From assembly GCF_004571025.1 (NCBI RefSeq), contig NZ_SPQT01000002.1, forward strand, positions 248,001 through 312,000: a stretch of DNA of 64,000 nt, in the 5' to 3' direction. The notes below the pieces were generated by a model. It was not told the origin of the DNA. It was given only the letters and a program-made list of their open reading frames with translations, and did no database searches. Positions 9,202 through 18,835 of this stretch are shown one piece after another (position 1 is the first letter of the stretch; each line of letters begins with the position of its first letter). This stretch comes from Bradyrhizobium niftali (GTDB lineage: Bacteria > Pseudomonadota > Alphaproteobacteria > Rhizobiales > Xanthobacteraceae). Position numbers and translations under genes: made by a program.

Positions 9202-10454
9202 GCAGCGATGCCGGCGAGGCCATGGCGCAGGGCGCTGCGCCGGTCCGGCGCGGCGCGGTCGCCTTCATCTTCGTCACCATCCTGCTCGACATGCTCGCGC
9301 TCGGCGTGATCATGCCGATCCTGCCAAAGCTCGTCGAGAGCTTCGTCGACAACGACACCGCACACGCGGCCCGCATCTTCGGCCTGTTCGGCACCGCCTG
9401 GGCGCTGATGCAGTTCGTGTTCTCGCCGGTGCTGGGCGCGCTGTCGGATCGTTTCGGACGGCGGCCGGTGGTGCTGCTGTCGAATTTCGGGCTCGCCGCC
9501 GACTACGTGCTGATGGCGCTCGCGCCGTCGCTGACGTGGCTGTTCATTGGGCGCGTGATCTCCGGCATCACCTCGGCCAGCATCTCGACGGCGTTCGCCT
9601 ATATCGCCGACATCACGCCGCCGGAGCGGCGCGCGGCGATCTTCGGCAAGATTGGTGCGGCCTTCGGCGCCGGCTTCATTCTGGGCCCGGCGCTCGGCGG
9701 CCTGCTCGGCGACATCGATCCGCGCCTGCCGTTCTGGGCGTCGGCGGCTTTGAGCTTTGCCAATGCGCTCTATGGGCTCCTGGTCCTGCCGGAATCGCTG
9801 GCGCCCGACAAGCGCGCGCCGTTCCGCTGGACCAGAGCCAATCCGGTCGGGGCGCTGCATCTGCTGCGTTCCAACGCGATGCTGGCCGCGCTGTCGATCG
9901 TCAACTTCATCGCGCAGGTCGCCCATGTCGTGCTGCCCTCGACCTTCGTGCTCTACGCGACCTATCGCTACGGGTGGGATTCCAAGACGGTCGGGCTGAC
10001 GCTCGCGATGGTCGGCATCTGCGCCATGGTGGTGCAGGGGCTCGCCATCGGCCCGATCGTGCGCGCGCTCGGCGAGCGGACCACACTGTTGCTGGGCCTG
10101 TGCTGTGGCGCGATCGGCTTCGTGATCTTCGGCGCTGCGCCGACCGGACCGCTGTTCTGGATCGGCATTCCCGTGATGTCGCTGTGGGGCATCTCGGGTG
10201 CCGCGATGCAATCGCTGATGACGCGGCTGGTCGCGCCCGATCAGCAGGGCCAGTTGCAGGGCGCAACCGCGAGCGTGCAGAGCGTGTCGCAGCTCGTCGG
10301 GCCGTTCCTGTTCACGCTGACGTTTTCATACTTCATCGGGAGCAGCGCGCCGCTGCATCTGCCCGGCGCGCCATTCCTCCTCGCGGGTGCGCTGATGGTG
10401 GTATGCATAGCCATCGCGATGCGGACGTTGGCGACGACGAAGACGGTCTCGTAG
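9198..10454 (+). CDS. MFS transporter, Tet/DHA1 family
   Basis: A 12-helix drug:proton antiporter-type permease of 418 residues. Motif A appears as [14 protein letters not shown] after the second helix, and the motif C-like run [20 protein letters not shown] lies in helix 5; both are typical of TetA-like exporters. The GTG at 9198 is chosen because it overlaps the der stop (GTGA), a common coupling arrangement; an ATG at 9222 is the alternative. The substrate is unknown: this branch includes many chromosomal transporters that do not confer tetracycline resistance. The stop codon lies inside a palindromic repeat. Confidence 0.88.
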   Translation: MSSDAGEAMAQGAAPVRRGAVAFIFVTILLDMLALGVIMPILPKLVESFVDNDTAHAARIFGLFGTAWALMQFVFSPVLGALSDRFGRRPVVLLSNFGLAADYVLMALAPSLTWLFIGRVISGITSASISTAFAYIADITPPERRAAIFGKIGAAFGAGFILGPALGGLLGDIDPRLPFWASAALSFANALYGLLVLPESLAPDKRAPFRWTRANPVGALHLLRSNAMLAALSIVNFIAQVAHVVLPSTFVLYATYRYGWDSKTVGLTLAMVGICAMVVQGLAIGPIVRALGERTTLLLGLCCGAIGFVIFGAAPTGPLFWIGIPVMSLWGISGAAMQSLMTRLVAPDQQGQLQGATASVQSVSQLVGPFLFTLTFSYFIGSSAPLHLPGAPFLLAGALMVVCIAIAMRTLATTKTVS

Positions 10455-10543
10455 GGTGGGCAAAGCGAAGCGTGCCCACCGCTGCTTCGTCAGCCCGCGG
10501 AGAGATGGTGGGCACGGCGCTTACGCGCCTTTGCCCACCCTAC
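10451..10543. repeat. Palindromic repeat GTAGGGTGGGCAAA...TTTGCCCACCCTAC
   Basis: Perfect 14-bp terminal inverted repeats enclose a second imperfect pair (CGTGCCCACC and GGTGGGCACG). It fills the space between the convergent MFS and ABC-binding-protein genes and includes the MFS stop codon. It could act as a bidirectional terminator, but there is no T run. I recognise the type as a common extragenic palindrome in Bradyrhizobium. Confidence 0.75.
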
Positions 10544-10559
10544 AGCAGCGCTGGTTGGC

Positions 10560-11786
10560 TTACTTCTTCACCAGCGGGCAGTCGCTGGCTTCGAGCGGCT
10601 TGGCCGCGTCTTCTGGCGCGATGGTGGCGACCAGCTTGTAGTAGTCCCACGGGCCCTTCGACTCTTCCGGCTTCTTCACCTCGAACAGATAGGCCGGAAT
10701 CAGGCGGCGGCCGTCGGCACGCAGCGGGCCCTTGCCGAACAGCGGATCGTCGGTCGGCAGCTCCTTCATCTTGGCGACGACCTTGGCGCCGTCATGCGGA
10801 TTGCTGCCGAGCGCTTCCATTGCCTTCAGGTAGTGCAGGATTTCCGCGTAGAGGCCTGCCACCGTCATCGAGGGCATCGAGCCCTTGGGCGACACTTTCT
10901 GGAAGCGCTTCGACCATTCGCGGGTCTTATCGTTGAGGTCCCAGTAGAAGGACTCGGTGAAGGTCAGCCCCTGCGCCGTTTTCAGGCCAAGCGAATGGAC
11001 GTCGTTGATGAAGAGCAGGAGCGCGGCGAGCTTCTGGCCGCCGGCCACGATGCCGAACTCGGCCGCCTGCTTGATCGCGTTGGTGGTGTCGCCGCCGGCG
11101 TTCGCAAGGCCGATGACCTTGGCCTTCGAGGACTGCGCCTGCAGCAGGAACGACGAGAAGTCGGACGAGTTGAGCGGGTGCTTGACGCCGCCGAGCACCT
11201 TGCCGCCGGTGGCCGTGACGACGGCGCTGGTGTCGCGCTCCAGCGCGTGGCCGAAGGCGTAGTCCGCGGTCAGGAAGAACCAGCTGTCGCCGCCTGCTTT
11301 CGTCAGGGCCTTGCCGGTGCCGTTGGCGAGCATGTAGGTGTCGTAGGTGAAGGAGACGGTGTTGGGCGTGCAGGCCTTGCCGGTGAGGTCGGCCGTGGCG
11401 GCGCCCGAATTGAGCAGCACCGAATTCTTATCCTTGACGAGGTTGCTCACCGCGAGGGCAACGCCGGAGCTCGGCGTGTCCGCGATGGCGTCCACCTTGT
11501 CGGCATCGATCCATTGCCGCGCGATGTTGACGCCGATGTCGGGCTTGTTCTGGTGATCGCCGCTGAGTACCTCGATCTTCCAGCCCTTGGCGGCAAGCCC
11601 GGAGTCCTCCACCGCCATCTTGACCGCCGCCACCGAGTTGGGGCCGCCGATGTCGGCATAGAGGCTCGACATGTCGTTCAACACGCCGATCTTGATGGTC
11701 TTGTCCTGCGCATGCGCAGAGGTTGCAAAGCCGAATGCGGCACAAGCCAGAAGCGCGGCATAGCGGCGCGCGAGCGTCGTTGTCAT
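10560..11786 (-). CDS. ABC transporter substrate-binding protein, branched-chain amino acid type
   Basis: Periplasmic binding protein of 408 residues (LivJ/UrtA-like, type I fold). It has a signal peptide ending SAHAQ and a mature start DKTIKIGVLNDMSSLYADIG, the typical first strand of the family. The ATG at 11786 follows GGAGGAG. Residues near 105-150 (DTPSSGVALAVSNLV, LLNSGAATADLTG) line the usual ligand cleft. No permease or ATPase genes are nearby, so it is an orphan that would need a transporter encoded elsewhere. The ligand is not readable; such orphans bind amino acids, amides or aromatic acids. Confidence 0.92.
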   Translation of the reverse strand: MTTTLARRYAALLACAAFGFATSAHAQDKTIKIGVLNDMSSLYADIGGPNSVAAVKMAVEDSGLAAKGWKIEVLSGDHQNKPDIGVNIARQWIDADKVDAIADTPSSGVALAVSNLVKDKNSVLLNSGAATADLTGKACTPNTVSFTYDTYMLANGTGKALTKAGGDSWFFLTADYAFGHALERDTSAVVTATGGKVLGGVKHPLNSSDFSSFLLQAQSSKAKVIGLANAGGDTTNAIKQAAEFGIVAGGQKLAALLLFINDVHSLGLKTAQGLTFTESFYWDLNDKTREWSKRFQKVSPKGSMPSMTVAGLYAEILHYLKAMEALGSNPHDGAKVVAKMKELPTDDPLFGKGPLRADGRRLIPAYLFEVKKPEESKGPWDYYKLVATIAPEDAAKPLEASDCPLVKK

Positions 11787-11956
11787 GTCAGAATCTCCTC
11801 CACTGTCAAATATCCGGACGGCTCTCTTGGAGGAGCCTTGTTTCTGGCTGATGGCTCTAGCCTGTCCCACGGCCGGCGGCAATGCGCCTAAAGCCGGATG
11901 ACGCTGCGTCGTTACGTCATCCGTCGGTTAACTTTTGGGCAAAATGCGTTGAGGCG

Positions 11957-13105
11957 CTATTTGAGCGCGTCCGACGTCAGCCTGAATTTCTGGATGCGCT
12001 TTCCGGTATCGACCTCGGCGGTATAGACGTTACCCTTGGCATCTATCGCCATGGCATGCACCCAGTGGAATTGACCGGCATTGCGGCCGTTGTGCCCGAA
12101 GCTGCCGACCACGCTGCCGTCATCGCGCCTGATCACCCTGATCTCGTTGTTCTCGCCGTCGGCGCTGAGCAGCCAGGTCTGCTTCGGATCGGGCCAGATC
12201 GCGACGTCCCACACCGCGCCGTTGCCGAGCGTGTTCTTCTCGAAGAAGAACTCCTTCACGAAGGTGCCGTCTTTCCGAAACACCTGGATACGGTTGTTGA
12301 TGCGGTCGCAGACATAGACCAGCCCGTCATTGGCGAGCTTCACGCAATGGACGGGATTGCCGAATTGCTGGGCAACCGGCGCCTTGGGATCGTAGGGCGC
12401 CTGCTTGCTGTCATCCGGCTTGTTGCCATAGGCGCCCCAGTGCCGCTTGTAGGCCAGCGTGCTCGCGTCGAACACGATGACGCGACGGTTGCCATAGCCG
12501 TCGGCGATGTAGATTTCGTTGGCGTCCTTGTCGATCGCGGTCTCGGCGGGCTTGCCGAGCTGCGTCGTGTCGTTGCTGCCGAGGCTCGGCGCGATCTTGC
12601 CGATCTGGGCGACGAACTTGCCGTCGAGCGTGAACTTCAGAATCGCGTTGTCGTTGTCGGCGTTGCCGCCGACCCAGACGAAGCCGCGCTCGTCGACCTC
12701 GATGCCGTGCTCGCGGCCGACCCATTCGTAGCCTTCGCCCGGACCGCCCCATGAGCGCAGCAGATTGCCGTCGGCGTCGAATTCGAGCACGGGCGGCGCC
12801 GAGATGCAGCATTTCGAGCGTGGCGGATTGAGGCTCGCGCCCTTCTCGTCGTCGGTGAGCGAGCGTGGGCGATGGATCACCCAGACGTGGCCCTGCCAAT
12901 CGACCGTGATGCCGCCGACCTGGCCGAGGATCCAGTTGTTCGGCAGCTGCTTGGGCCAGGAGGGATCGACGGCGAAGGTCGGGACATCGCCGGCGGTCGC
13001 AACGCCCGGAAGCGCAAATGCGAGTGCCGCGATCAGGATGGAGAAGGCGTGAGAGACGCGTGCGATCGCACGGCCAGCGCCTGCGCGATCATGCCATGGT
13101 GCCAT
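11957..13105 (-). CDS. Exported NHL-repeat beta-propeller protein
   Basis: A 382-residue periplasmic protein. A signal peptide (FSILIAALAFALPGVATAG) is preceded by a basic 17-residue n-region. The rest consists of repeated blades with the NHL pattern G-x-W-x-V-x-D-x-x-G-N/R-x-Y/V (EVDERGFVWVGG, AIDKDANEIYIADGYGNRRV, NDGLVYVCDRINNRIQVF, AIDAKGNVYTAEVDTGKRIQ). Six blades are likely, as in peptidyl-alpha-hydroxyglycine lyase-like propellers. The ATG at 13105 follows a GGAGG site. Ligand or enzyme activity is unknown. It lies 170 bp upstream of the ABC binding protein on the same strand. Confidence 0.85.
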   Translation of the reverse strand: MAPWHDRAGAGRAIARVSHAFSILIAALAFALPGVATAGDVPTFAVDPSWPKQLPNNWILGQVGGITVDWQGHVWVIHRPRSLTDDEKGASLNPPRSKCCISAPPVLEFDADGNLLRSWGGPGEGYEWVGREHGIEVDERGFVWVGGNADNDNAILKFTLDGKFVAQIGKIAPSLGSNDTTQLGKPAETAIDKDANEIYIADGYGNRRVIVFDASTLAYKRHWGAYGNKPDDSKQAPYDPKAPVAQQFGNPVHCVKLANDGLVYVCDRINNRIQVFRKDGTFVKEFFFEKNTLGNGAVWDVAIWPDPKQTWLLSADGENNEIRVIRRDDGSVVGSFGHNGRNAGQFHWVHAMAIDAKGNVYTAEVDTGKRIQKFRLTSDALK

Positions 13106-13209
13106 GGCAACCTCCCTTTTTTGGCTTGCGGCTTGCTGCCGCTTGAGCGCGGGCAGTCAATCGCGGGGAGGGGGCCAAGTCAATCGGCCGAGCCAATTGG
13201 TCAAGTCAA

Positions 13210-13950
13210 TCAGGCCGGCGAGCGGAAGCTCATCAGGCTGCGCGTCTTGTAGTCGTAGAACTTGCCGGTCTCGGTCCAGTCAGGCGCGCACATCGGCAAG
13301 ATGAATTCGGCGACCTGCTCGGGCGTGTCGAGTGTCGCAGGATCCTCGCCCGGCATCAGGGTTGCACGCATGCGGGTGCGGATCGGGCCGGGGTTGAACA
13401 GGTTGATGCGAAGAGGCGTGTTCGCGGTCTCCTGCGCCCAGGCGCGCGCCAACGTTTCCAGCGCGGCCTTGGAGGCGGCGTAGGGGCTGACATAGGCGGT
13501 CGCCTTGTTGGCGGCGCCCGAGGTGATGAACACGGCGCGGCCGGCGTCGGACTGCTTCAGCAGCGGCTCCATGCAGCGGATGAGCTGGAAGTTGGCGGAG
13601 ACGTTGACGGCCATGACGTCGTTGAAGGTCTTCAGCTCGATATGGCCGATCGGCGAGGAGGGGCCGAGCACGCCGGCATTGCCGACGAGGATGTCGAGCT
13701 TGCCGTAGCGTTCGTGCAGGCCGGCCCCGAGCCGCGCGATGCCGTCGGAATCGGTGAGGTTGAGCGGTACCAGCGTGGCGCTGCCGCCCTCTTTCCGGAT
13801 CTCGTCGTCGATCTCTTCCAGCCCGCCCTGCGTGCGCGCCACCGCGACGATGTGCGCGCCGGCCTTCGCCAGCGCTTTGGCCGTGGCGAAGCCGATGCCG
13901 CGCGAGGCGCCGGTGACGAGAGCGATGCGGTCGGCGAGGGGCTTTGTCAT
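13210..13950 (-). CDS. SDR family NAD(P)-dependent oxidoreductase
   Basis: A 246-residue classical short-chain dehydrogenase. The cofactor motif TGASRGIGFATAK lies at about 14-26, the NNAG equivalent is GNAGVLG (about 89-95), the catalytic Ser is in FITSGAA and the Y-x-x-x-K motif is YAASK (about 157-161). A basic Arg at the end of strand 2 (VAVARTQ) favours NADP. The substrate is unknown; the C-terminal part (GEDPATLDTPEQVAEFILPM) is like generic 3-oxoacyl-type reductases. It stands alone between the propeller gene and purF. Confidence 0.92.
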   Translation of the reverse strand: MTKPLADRIALVTGASRGIGFATAKALAKAGAHIVAVARTQGGLEEIDDEIRKEGGSATLVPLNLTDSDGIARLGAGLHERYGKLDILVGNAGVLGPSSPIGHIELKTFNDVMAVNVSANFQLIRCMEPLLKQSDAGRAVFITSGAANKATAYVSPYAASKAALETLARAWAQETANTPLRINLFNPGPIRTRMRATLMPGEDPATLDTPEQVAEFILPMCAPDWTETGKFYDYKTRSLMSFRSPA

Positions 13951-13998
13951 GGCCGCGTTTTACAGGCGTGAACGGCTGGGGCAAGCCCCCGCCTGGTC

Positions 13999-14096
13999 GT
14001 CATTCCGGGGCGATGCGAAGCATCGAACCCGGAATCCAGAGGCTATGATACGACTTCGAGATCCCGGGTTCGCGCTATCGCGCGCCCCGGGATGAC
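13999..14096. repeat. Extragenic palindrome, ATTCCGGGG type (copy 1)
   Basis: GTCATTCCGGGGCG at the left and CGCCCCGGGATGAC at the right form outer arms. Inner short palindromes (GATGCGAAGCATC, GCGCTATCGCGC) are variable. Copies of the same family occur at 29046-29146 and 42771-42876, and a relative at 21541-21685. Confidence 0.8.
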
Positions 14097-14106
14097 GGCT
14101 TCGCCG

Positions 14107-15630
14107 TCAGCTCGCCTCCGCCAGCAGTGACAGCTGCCGGGGCTGCTGCTCGGTCTGGGTCTGGTCGGTGAGGTGGGTCGGATACGCCCCGGTGAAGCAG
14201 TGATCCGAGAATTTCGGATTGGCCGGGTCGCGGCCGGGCTCGCCCATGGCGCGGTACATGCCGTCGATTGACAGGAAGGCGAGCGAGTCGGCGCCGATGA
14301 TCTCGCGCATCTCCTCCAGCGAATGCGTCGCCGCCAAGAGGCCGCCGCGATCCGGCAGGTCGATGCCGTAATAGTCGGGATAGAGGATCGGGGGCGAAGC
14401 GAGGCGGAAATGCACTTCCTTCGCGCCCGCATCGCGCATCATGCGCACGATCTTCTTCGAGGTGGTTCCGCGCACCAGCGAGTCGTCGATCAGGATGATG
14501 CGCTTGCCCTCGATCGCGGCGCGGTTGGCCGAATGCTTCATGCGCACGCCGGATTCGCGGATCGCCTGCGTCGGCTGGATGAAGGTGCGGCCGACATAGT
14601 GGTTGCGGATGATGCCGAGCTCGAACGGCACGCCGGAATGCTGGCTGTAGCCGACCGCGGCGGGCACGCCGGAATCCGGCACCGGCACGACGACGTCGAT
14701 CGGCACGTGGCTCTCGCGCGCGAGCTGCGCACCGAAGGCCTTGCGCACCTCGTAGACCGAGCGGCCGTGGACGATGGAATCCGGACGGGAGAAATAGATG
14801 TATTCGAAGATGCAGGGACGTGGCGCCATCGGCGGGAATGGCTTGTGGATGTCCTGGCCGTTCTCGTCGAACACGATGACTTCGCCCGGCTCGATGTCGC
14901 GGATGAAGCGCGCGCCGATGATGTCGAGTGCGCAGGTCTCGGAGGTCAGGATCGGGCAGCCGTCGAGCTCACCGAGCACCAGGGGGCGGATGCCGCGCGG
15001 GTCGCGCGCGCCGACCAGCTTCTTGTTGGTGAGCGAGACCAGCGCATAGGCGCCCTCGATCTCGCGCAGCGCGTCGATGTAGCGCTCGATGAAGCGGGTG
15101 CGCCGGGAGCGCGCGACCAGGTGCAGGATCACCTCGGTGTCGGTGGTCGACTGCATCATCGCGCCGCTCTTCACGAGCTCGCGGCGCAGCGTCAGGCCGT
15201 TGGTGAGGTTGCCGTTATGGGCGACCGCAAGGCCGCCGGCATTGAGCTCGGCGAACAGCGGCTGCACGTTGCGCAGGATGGTGGCGCCGGTGGTGGAGTA
15301 GCGGACATGGCCGACGGCCATGTTCCCGGGCAGGCGGTCGATCACCTCGCGGCGGGAGAAGGTGTCGCCGACGAGGCCGAGGCGGCGTTCGCTGTGAAAG
15401 CGGCTGCCGTCATAGGAGACGATGCCGGCGGCTTCCTGGCCGCGGTGCTGAAGAGCGTGGAGACCGAGGGCCGTGATGGCGGCCGCCTCCGGGTGGCCGT
15501 AGATGCCGAAGACGCCGCATTCCTCGCGGAGCGTATCTCCTTCCAGATCGTCCTGAAGCTCCAGCGCGGCCGGGCTCAGACCGGCTTTGGGATCGAGATC
15601 AAGTTGGGCGTCCTGGTCAGGGTGTCGCAT
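14107..15630 (-). CDS. purF: Amidophosphoribosyltransferase
   Basis: First committed enzyme of purine synthesis: PRPP plus glutamine gives phosphoribosylamine. Of 507 residues, the first 37 look like a propeptide before the catalytic Cys38 of the Ntn-type glutaminase domain (EECGVFGIYG). The PRPP-binding loop is LIDDSLVRGTTSKK. The C-terminal FSDHCFTGAYPT keeps only one of the two closely spaced cysteines that help ligate the 4Fe-4S cluster in the Bacillus enzyme, so the cluster is doubtful. It is the last gene of a radA-cvpA-purF run; cvpA ends 30 bp upstream. Confidence 0.97.
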   Translation of the reverse strand: MRHPDQDAQLDLDPKAGLSPAALELQDDLEGDTLREECGVFGIYGHPEAAAITALGLHALQHRGQEAAGIVSYDGSRFHSERRLGLVGDTFSRREVIDRLPGNMAVGHVRYSTTGATILRNVQPLFAELNAGGLAVAHNGNLTNGLTLRRELVKSGAMMQSTTDTEVILHLVARSRRTRFIERYIDALREIEGAYALVSLTNKKLVGARDPRGIRPLVLGELDGCPILTSETCALDIIGARFIRDIEPGEVIVFDENGQDIHKPFPPMAPRPCIFEYIYFSRPDSIVHGRSVYEVRKAFGAQLARESHVPIDVVVPVPDSGVPAAVGYSQHSGVPFELGIIRNHYVGRTFIQPTQAIRESGVRMKHSANRAAIEGKRIILIDDSLVRGTTSKKIVRMMRDAGAKEVHFRLASPPILYPDYYGIDLPDRGGLLAATHSLEEMREIIGADSLAFLSIDGMYRAMGEPGRDPANPKFSDHCFTGAYPTHLTDQTQTEQQPRQLSLLAEAS

Positions 15631-15660
15631 CTCGTCTCCGCGCCTCTCTTTAGGGCCTAA

Positions 15661-16290
15661 TCAACGCGCCGCAGGTTTCTCGATCAGCTTTTTCAGGCTG
15701 TCACGAGCAGGTTTACTGTATCCGTCGCCACTGCCCGAAGGCTGCTGCTCGGAATCAGCTTGATCATCATCTGGTTTGTTTTTCTTGAATCTCTTCAAGA
15801 TGGTGTTCTCGGGGTCATCCGGCAAGAGCGCCATCAGCCAATCGCCGGTTCCCTGGAGCACCACGCGGGATTTCGCCCCCGTCACCCAGTCCGGGCGCTG
15901 CTTGTCCGGCACCAGCCAGGTGAAGAACAGGAAGGCGACCACGACGATCAAAAGCCCGCGAGCGAGGCCAAACAGGAAGCCGAGGGTGCGGTCCAGCGCG
16001 CCGATCCGCGAATCCAGGATCATGTCGGAGATCCGGACGGTGATCACGGAGACCACGACCAGGGTACCGACGAACACGCCGGCGACCACGACCACGCTCG
16101 CGACCGTGTCGTTGTTGAAATAGGTCTTTGCGGTCGGCAGCAGCTTGGAGAAGGAGTACAGCGTCACGATCGCCGCCGCGCCCCAGGCTGCGATCGACAG
16201 GATTTCGCGCATGAAGCCGCGCACCATGGCAAGCAGGCCCGAGATCAGCATCACACCGAGCAGGATCAGGTCGAGGAGTGTTACTGGCAT
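15661..16290 (-). CDS. cvpA: CvpA family membrane protein
   Basis: A 209-residue inner-membrane protein of the CvpA family. The N-terminal four-helix region starts at MPVTLLDLILLGVMLISGL, with the conserved RGFMREILSIAAWG stretch between helices 1 and 2. The C-terminus is a charged cytoplasmic tail rich in Lys, Asp and Gln. CvpA was named for a role in colicin V production and is linked in enterics to bile resistance; its molecular function is not settled. Pairing with purF directly downstream is widely conserved. The ATG at 16290 is chosen because upstream residues are not hydrophobic and start mid-promoter. Confidence 0.9.
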   Translation of the reverse strand: MPVTLLDLILLGVMLISGLLAMVRGFMREILSIAAWGAAAIVTLYSFSKLLPTAKTYFNNDTVASVVVVAGVFVGTLVVVSVITVRISDMILDSRIGALDRTLGFLFGLARGLLIVVVAFLFFTWLVPDKQRPDWVTGAKSRVVLQGTGDWLMALLPDDPENTILKRFKKNKPDDDQADSEQQPSGSGDGYSKPARDSLKKLIEKPAAR

Positions 16291-16457
16291 CGGCTGGTCT
16301 GGTCCGCTCGTACTCTCAAAGGTGCTCAGCGAATCGGTGTTTGGCCGCCGCCCTAAAAGAGGGGCAGACGGCGTTCCCGGCAAGGCCGCAACCACGCAAT
16401 CCCATGCTGCTTTTGTGACGGCTGTATAGCGGCGGGGGCCGGGGACGTCACCTCCGG

Positions 16458-17903
16458 CTACCCCTCTCCACGGCGGAATCTTGCCGGTGTGGCATTTTTC
16501 TCTGCCGATCCGCCGGATTCGCCCCGACGAGAGCCGCGGGCGGCGATCTCGGCCACCAAAGTCGTCAGGCTGTTCACCGCATTGAGCGACAGTCCGGCGT
16601 CGCCACCGGCTTCACCCCGGGCCGATTCGGGAAGCACGGCGCGCTGGAAGCCGAGTTTGGCAGCTTCCTTCAGCCGGGCCGGGGTCTGTGCCACCGGCCG
16701 GACCACGCCCGAGAGCGAAATCTCGCCGAAATAGACTGCGTCCGTGGGTAACTGGGCATTAACCAGCGAGGACACCAGCGCCGCCGCCGCGGCCAGGTCC
16801 GCCGCCGGCTCGTGGATGCGCAAGCCGCCTGCGACGTTGAGATAGACGTCGTGGCCGGACAGCTTGACCCCGCAATGGGCCTCCAGCACCGCCAGCACCA
16901 TCGAGAGCCGGCTCGGGTCCCAGCCGACCACGGCCCGGCGCGGGGTGCCGAGCGAGGTCGGAGCGACCAGTGCCTGCAATTCGACCAGAACCGGCCTCGT
17001 GCCCTCGATGCCCGCGAACACCGCGGTGCCCGGCGTGCCGAGATCGCGCTCCGACAGGAACAGTTCGGAGGGGTTGGTGACCTCGCGCAGACCAAGGCCG
17101 GTCATTTCGAACACGCCGATCTCGTCGGTCGGGCCGAAGCGGTTCTTGACGGCGCGCAGGATGCGGAATTGCTGCGAGCCTTCGCCCTCGAACGACAGCA
17201 CCGCGTCGACCATGTGTTCGACCACGCGGGGGCCGGCGATCTGGCCGTCCTTGGTGACGTGGCCGACCAGGATGATGGCGGCGCCGGTCTTCTTGGCGAA
17301 GCGGATCAGCGCCTGCGCGGAGGCGCGCACCTGGGTGACCGTGCCGGGCGCGGATTCCACGGTGTCGGTCCACATGGTCTGGATCGAGTCGATCACGATC
17401 AGGCGGGGAACCGCACCCTCCGACAGCGTGGAGACGATGTCCTCGACCGAGGTCTCGGCCGCAAGCTGCACCGGGGCGTCCGACAGGCCGAGCCGCTCGG
17501 CGCGCAGGCGCACCTGGGCCACCGCCTCTTCGCCGGAGATGTAGACGATGCGGTGGCCGGCGCGCGCCATCATGCTGGTGGCCTGCGTCAGCAGCGTCGA
17601 CTTGCCGATGCCGGGATCGCCGCCGACCAGCAGCACCGAGCCGCGGACGAATCCGCCGCCGGTGACGCGATCGAGCTCGGTCATCCCTGAGGACAGGCGC
17701 GGCGCATCCGGGCTCTTTCCGGCGAGGCTCTCCAGCGCGAACGTCCGGCCCTTGCGCTTGGAGCGGATCGAGACCGGCACGCTGCCGCTCGTGTCTTCCT
17801 CGGCGAGCGTATTCCACTCGCCGCAGGACTCGCATTTGCCCTGCCAGCGGTTGTAGGCCGCGCCGCAGTTCTGGCAGACGAAGGAAAGCGTGTTCTTGGC
17901 CAT
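16458..17903 (-). CDS. radA: DNA repair protein RadA
   Basis: RecA-like ATPase and helicase that helps branch migration in recombinational repair. The 481 residues carry an N-terminal C4 zinc finger (CQNCG, then CESCG, about 10-30), Walker A GGDPGIGKST (about 95-104), the RadA-specific KNRFG motif and a C-terminal Lon-like (LonC) domain. The tail after about 455 is low complexity (RGSRRGESGGS). The ATG at 17903 begins MAKNTLSFVC, the standard start. It lies 17 bp downstream of the TauE/SafE gene and 168 bp upstream of cvpA on the same strand. Confidence 0.97.
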   Translation of the reverse strand: MAKNTLSFVCQNCGAAYNRWQGKCESCGEWNTLAEEDTSGSVPVSIRSKRKGRTFALESLAGKSPDAPRLSSGMTELDRVTGGGFVRGSVLLVGGDPGIGKSTLLTQATSMMARAGHRIVYISGEEAVAQVRLRAERLGLSDAPVQLAAETSVEDIVSTLSEGAVPRLIVIDSIQTMWTDTVESAPGTVTQVRASAQALIRFAKKTGAAIILVGHVTKDGQIAGPRVVEHMVDAVLSFEGEGSQQFRILRAVKNRFGPTDEIGVFEMTGLGLREVTNPSELFLSERDLGTPGTAVFAGIEGTRPVLVELQALVAPTSLGTPRRAVVGWDPSRLSMVLAVLEAHCGVKLSGHDVYLNVAGGLRIHEPAADLAAAAALVSSLVNAQLPTDAVYFGEISLSGVVRPVAQTPARLKEAAKLGFQRAVLPESARGEAGGDAGLSLNAVNSLTTLVAEIAARGSRRGESGGSAEKNATPARFRRGEG

Positions 17904-17920
17904 GGGAGGTGAATCGGCTG

Positions 17921-18649
17921 TCAGGGGGATTGTGTGGCATTCCATAGCATGGAGAGACCCGCCGCCACCATGATGGCATCCATCACCAGCCGGAACACAT
18001 CCGGCTTCAAATGCAGCACGAACCGCTTTGCGATGAAGGCACCTGACATCAGCGAGCAACCCGCGATCAGGCCCTTGATGAAGACGTCGCCCGTCAGCGC
18101 ACCGAGGCGTTCGAAGGTCACGGATTTCGCGAAGTAGAGGCCGAGCGAGGCGGCGGCTTCCGTCGCCAGGAACGCGCCCTTGCTCAAGCCGTAGAACAGG
18201 AACAGCGGCACGCTGAGCGGGCCGGTCGAGACCACGATGCCGGTGAGATAGCCGATGACGGCACCGCCGATCGCCATATGCCAGAGATTGGCCTTGAGGT
18301 CGTGCCGCGCCAGCCAGTGCCGGACCGGCACCATCGCGATCAGGAAGATGCCGATGGCGAGATCGACGGTGTGCGAGGGCAGCGCCAGCAGCGTGCGCGC
18401 GCCAAGCGCTGCGGCCGGGATGCCCGTCACCGAATAGGCAGCGCAGGCCCGCCAGTCGACCTCGCGCCACCAGGCCAGAATCCGCGAGAAATTCGCCATC
18501 ACGGAGGCCACAGCCATGATCGGCACGGCTTCCTTCGGCCCGTACGCATAGACCAGTACCGGCATCAACATGATCGACGAGCCGGTGCCGACGATGCCTG
18601 AGATGGTGCCGGCGACGAGGCCGACGGTGAGGACGAAGAGAAAGGCCAA
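17921..18649 (-). CDS. TauE/SafE family permease (sulfite/organosulfonate exporter type)
   Basis: An inner-membrane protein of about 242 residues and 8 helices. The family signature GLVAGTISGIVGTGSSIMLMP is in helix 1, with the second-half repeat GGAVIGYLTGIVVSTGPLSVP. TauE/SafE proteins move sulfite, sulfoacetate or other small organic anions. No ATG is available near the conserved start; TTG at 18649 follows a CGGAG site at good distance and gives a normal N-terminus (MAFLFVLTVGLVAG). Reading further upstream enters the divergent promoter region and is rejected. Confidence 0.85.
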   Translation of the reverse strand: MAFLFVLTVGLVAGTISGIVGTGSSIMLMPVLVYAYGPKEAVPIMAVASVMANFSRILAWWREVDWRACAAYSVTGIPAAALGARTLLALPSHTVDLAIGIFLIAMVPVRHWLARHDLKANLWHMAIGGAVIGYLTGIVVSTGPLSVPLFLFYGLSKGAFLATEAAASLGLYFAKSVTFERLGALTGDVFIKGLIAGCSLMSGAFIAKRFVLHLKPDVFRLVMDAIMVAAGLSMLWNATQSP

Positions 18650-18835
18650 GGGCGGGCTCCGGGAATCGGCGCAGTTTAGCTGGTGGAGGCGTGCAGGGCG
18701 AACGATCGGGGCGCTTGTCTCGTAGTTAATCGGCGGTGTTGCCGGAACCGCCAATCCGACCTGCTCGGCGGCCTGATCCTTAGACTTTGAAGCGTATTGA
18801 TCGGAGCCTTCGCTCAAAGAATTTGAGGTCCCGCG

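Noticed and set aside
13156..13211. Three GTCAATC repeats (13156, 13179, 13205) near the SDR stop
   Set aside because: Short and partly inside coding sequence; spacing is uneven (23 and 26 bp) and no regulator or start lies at the right distance.
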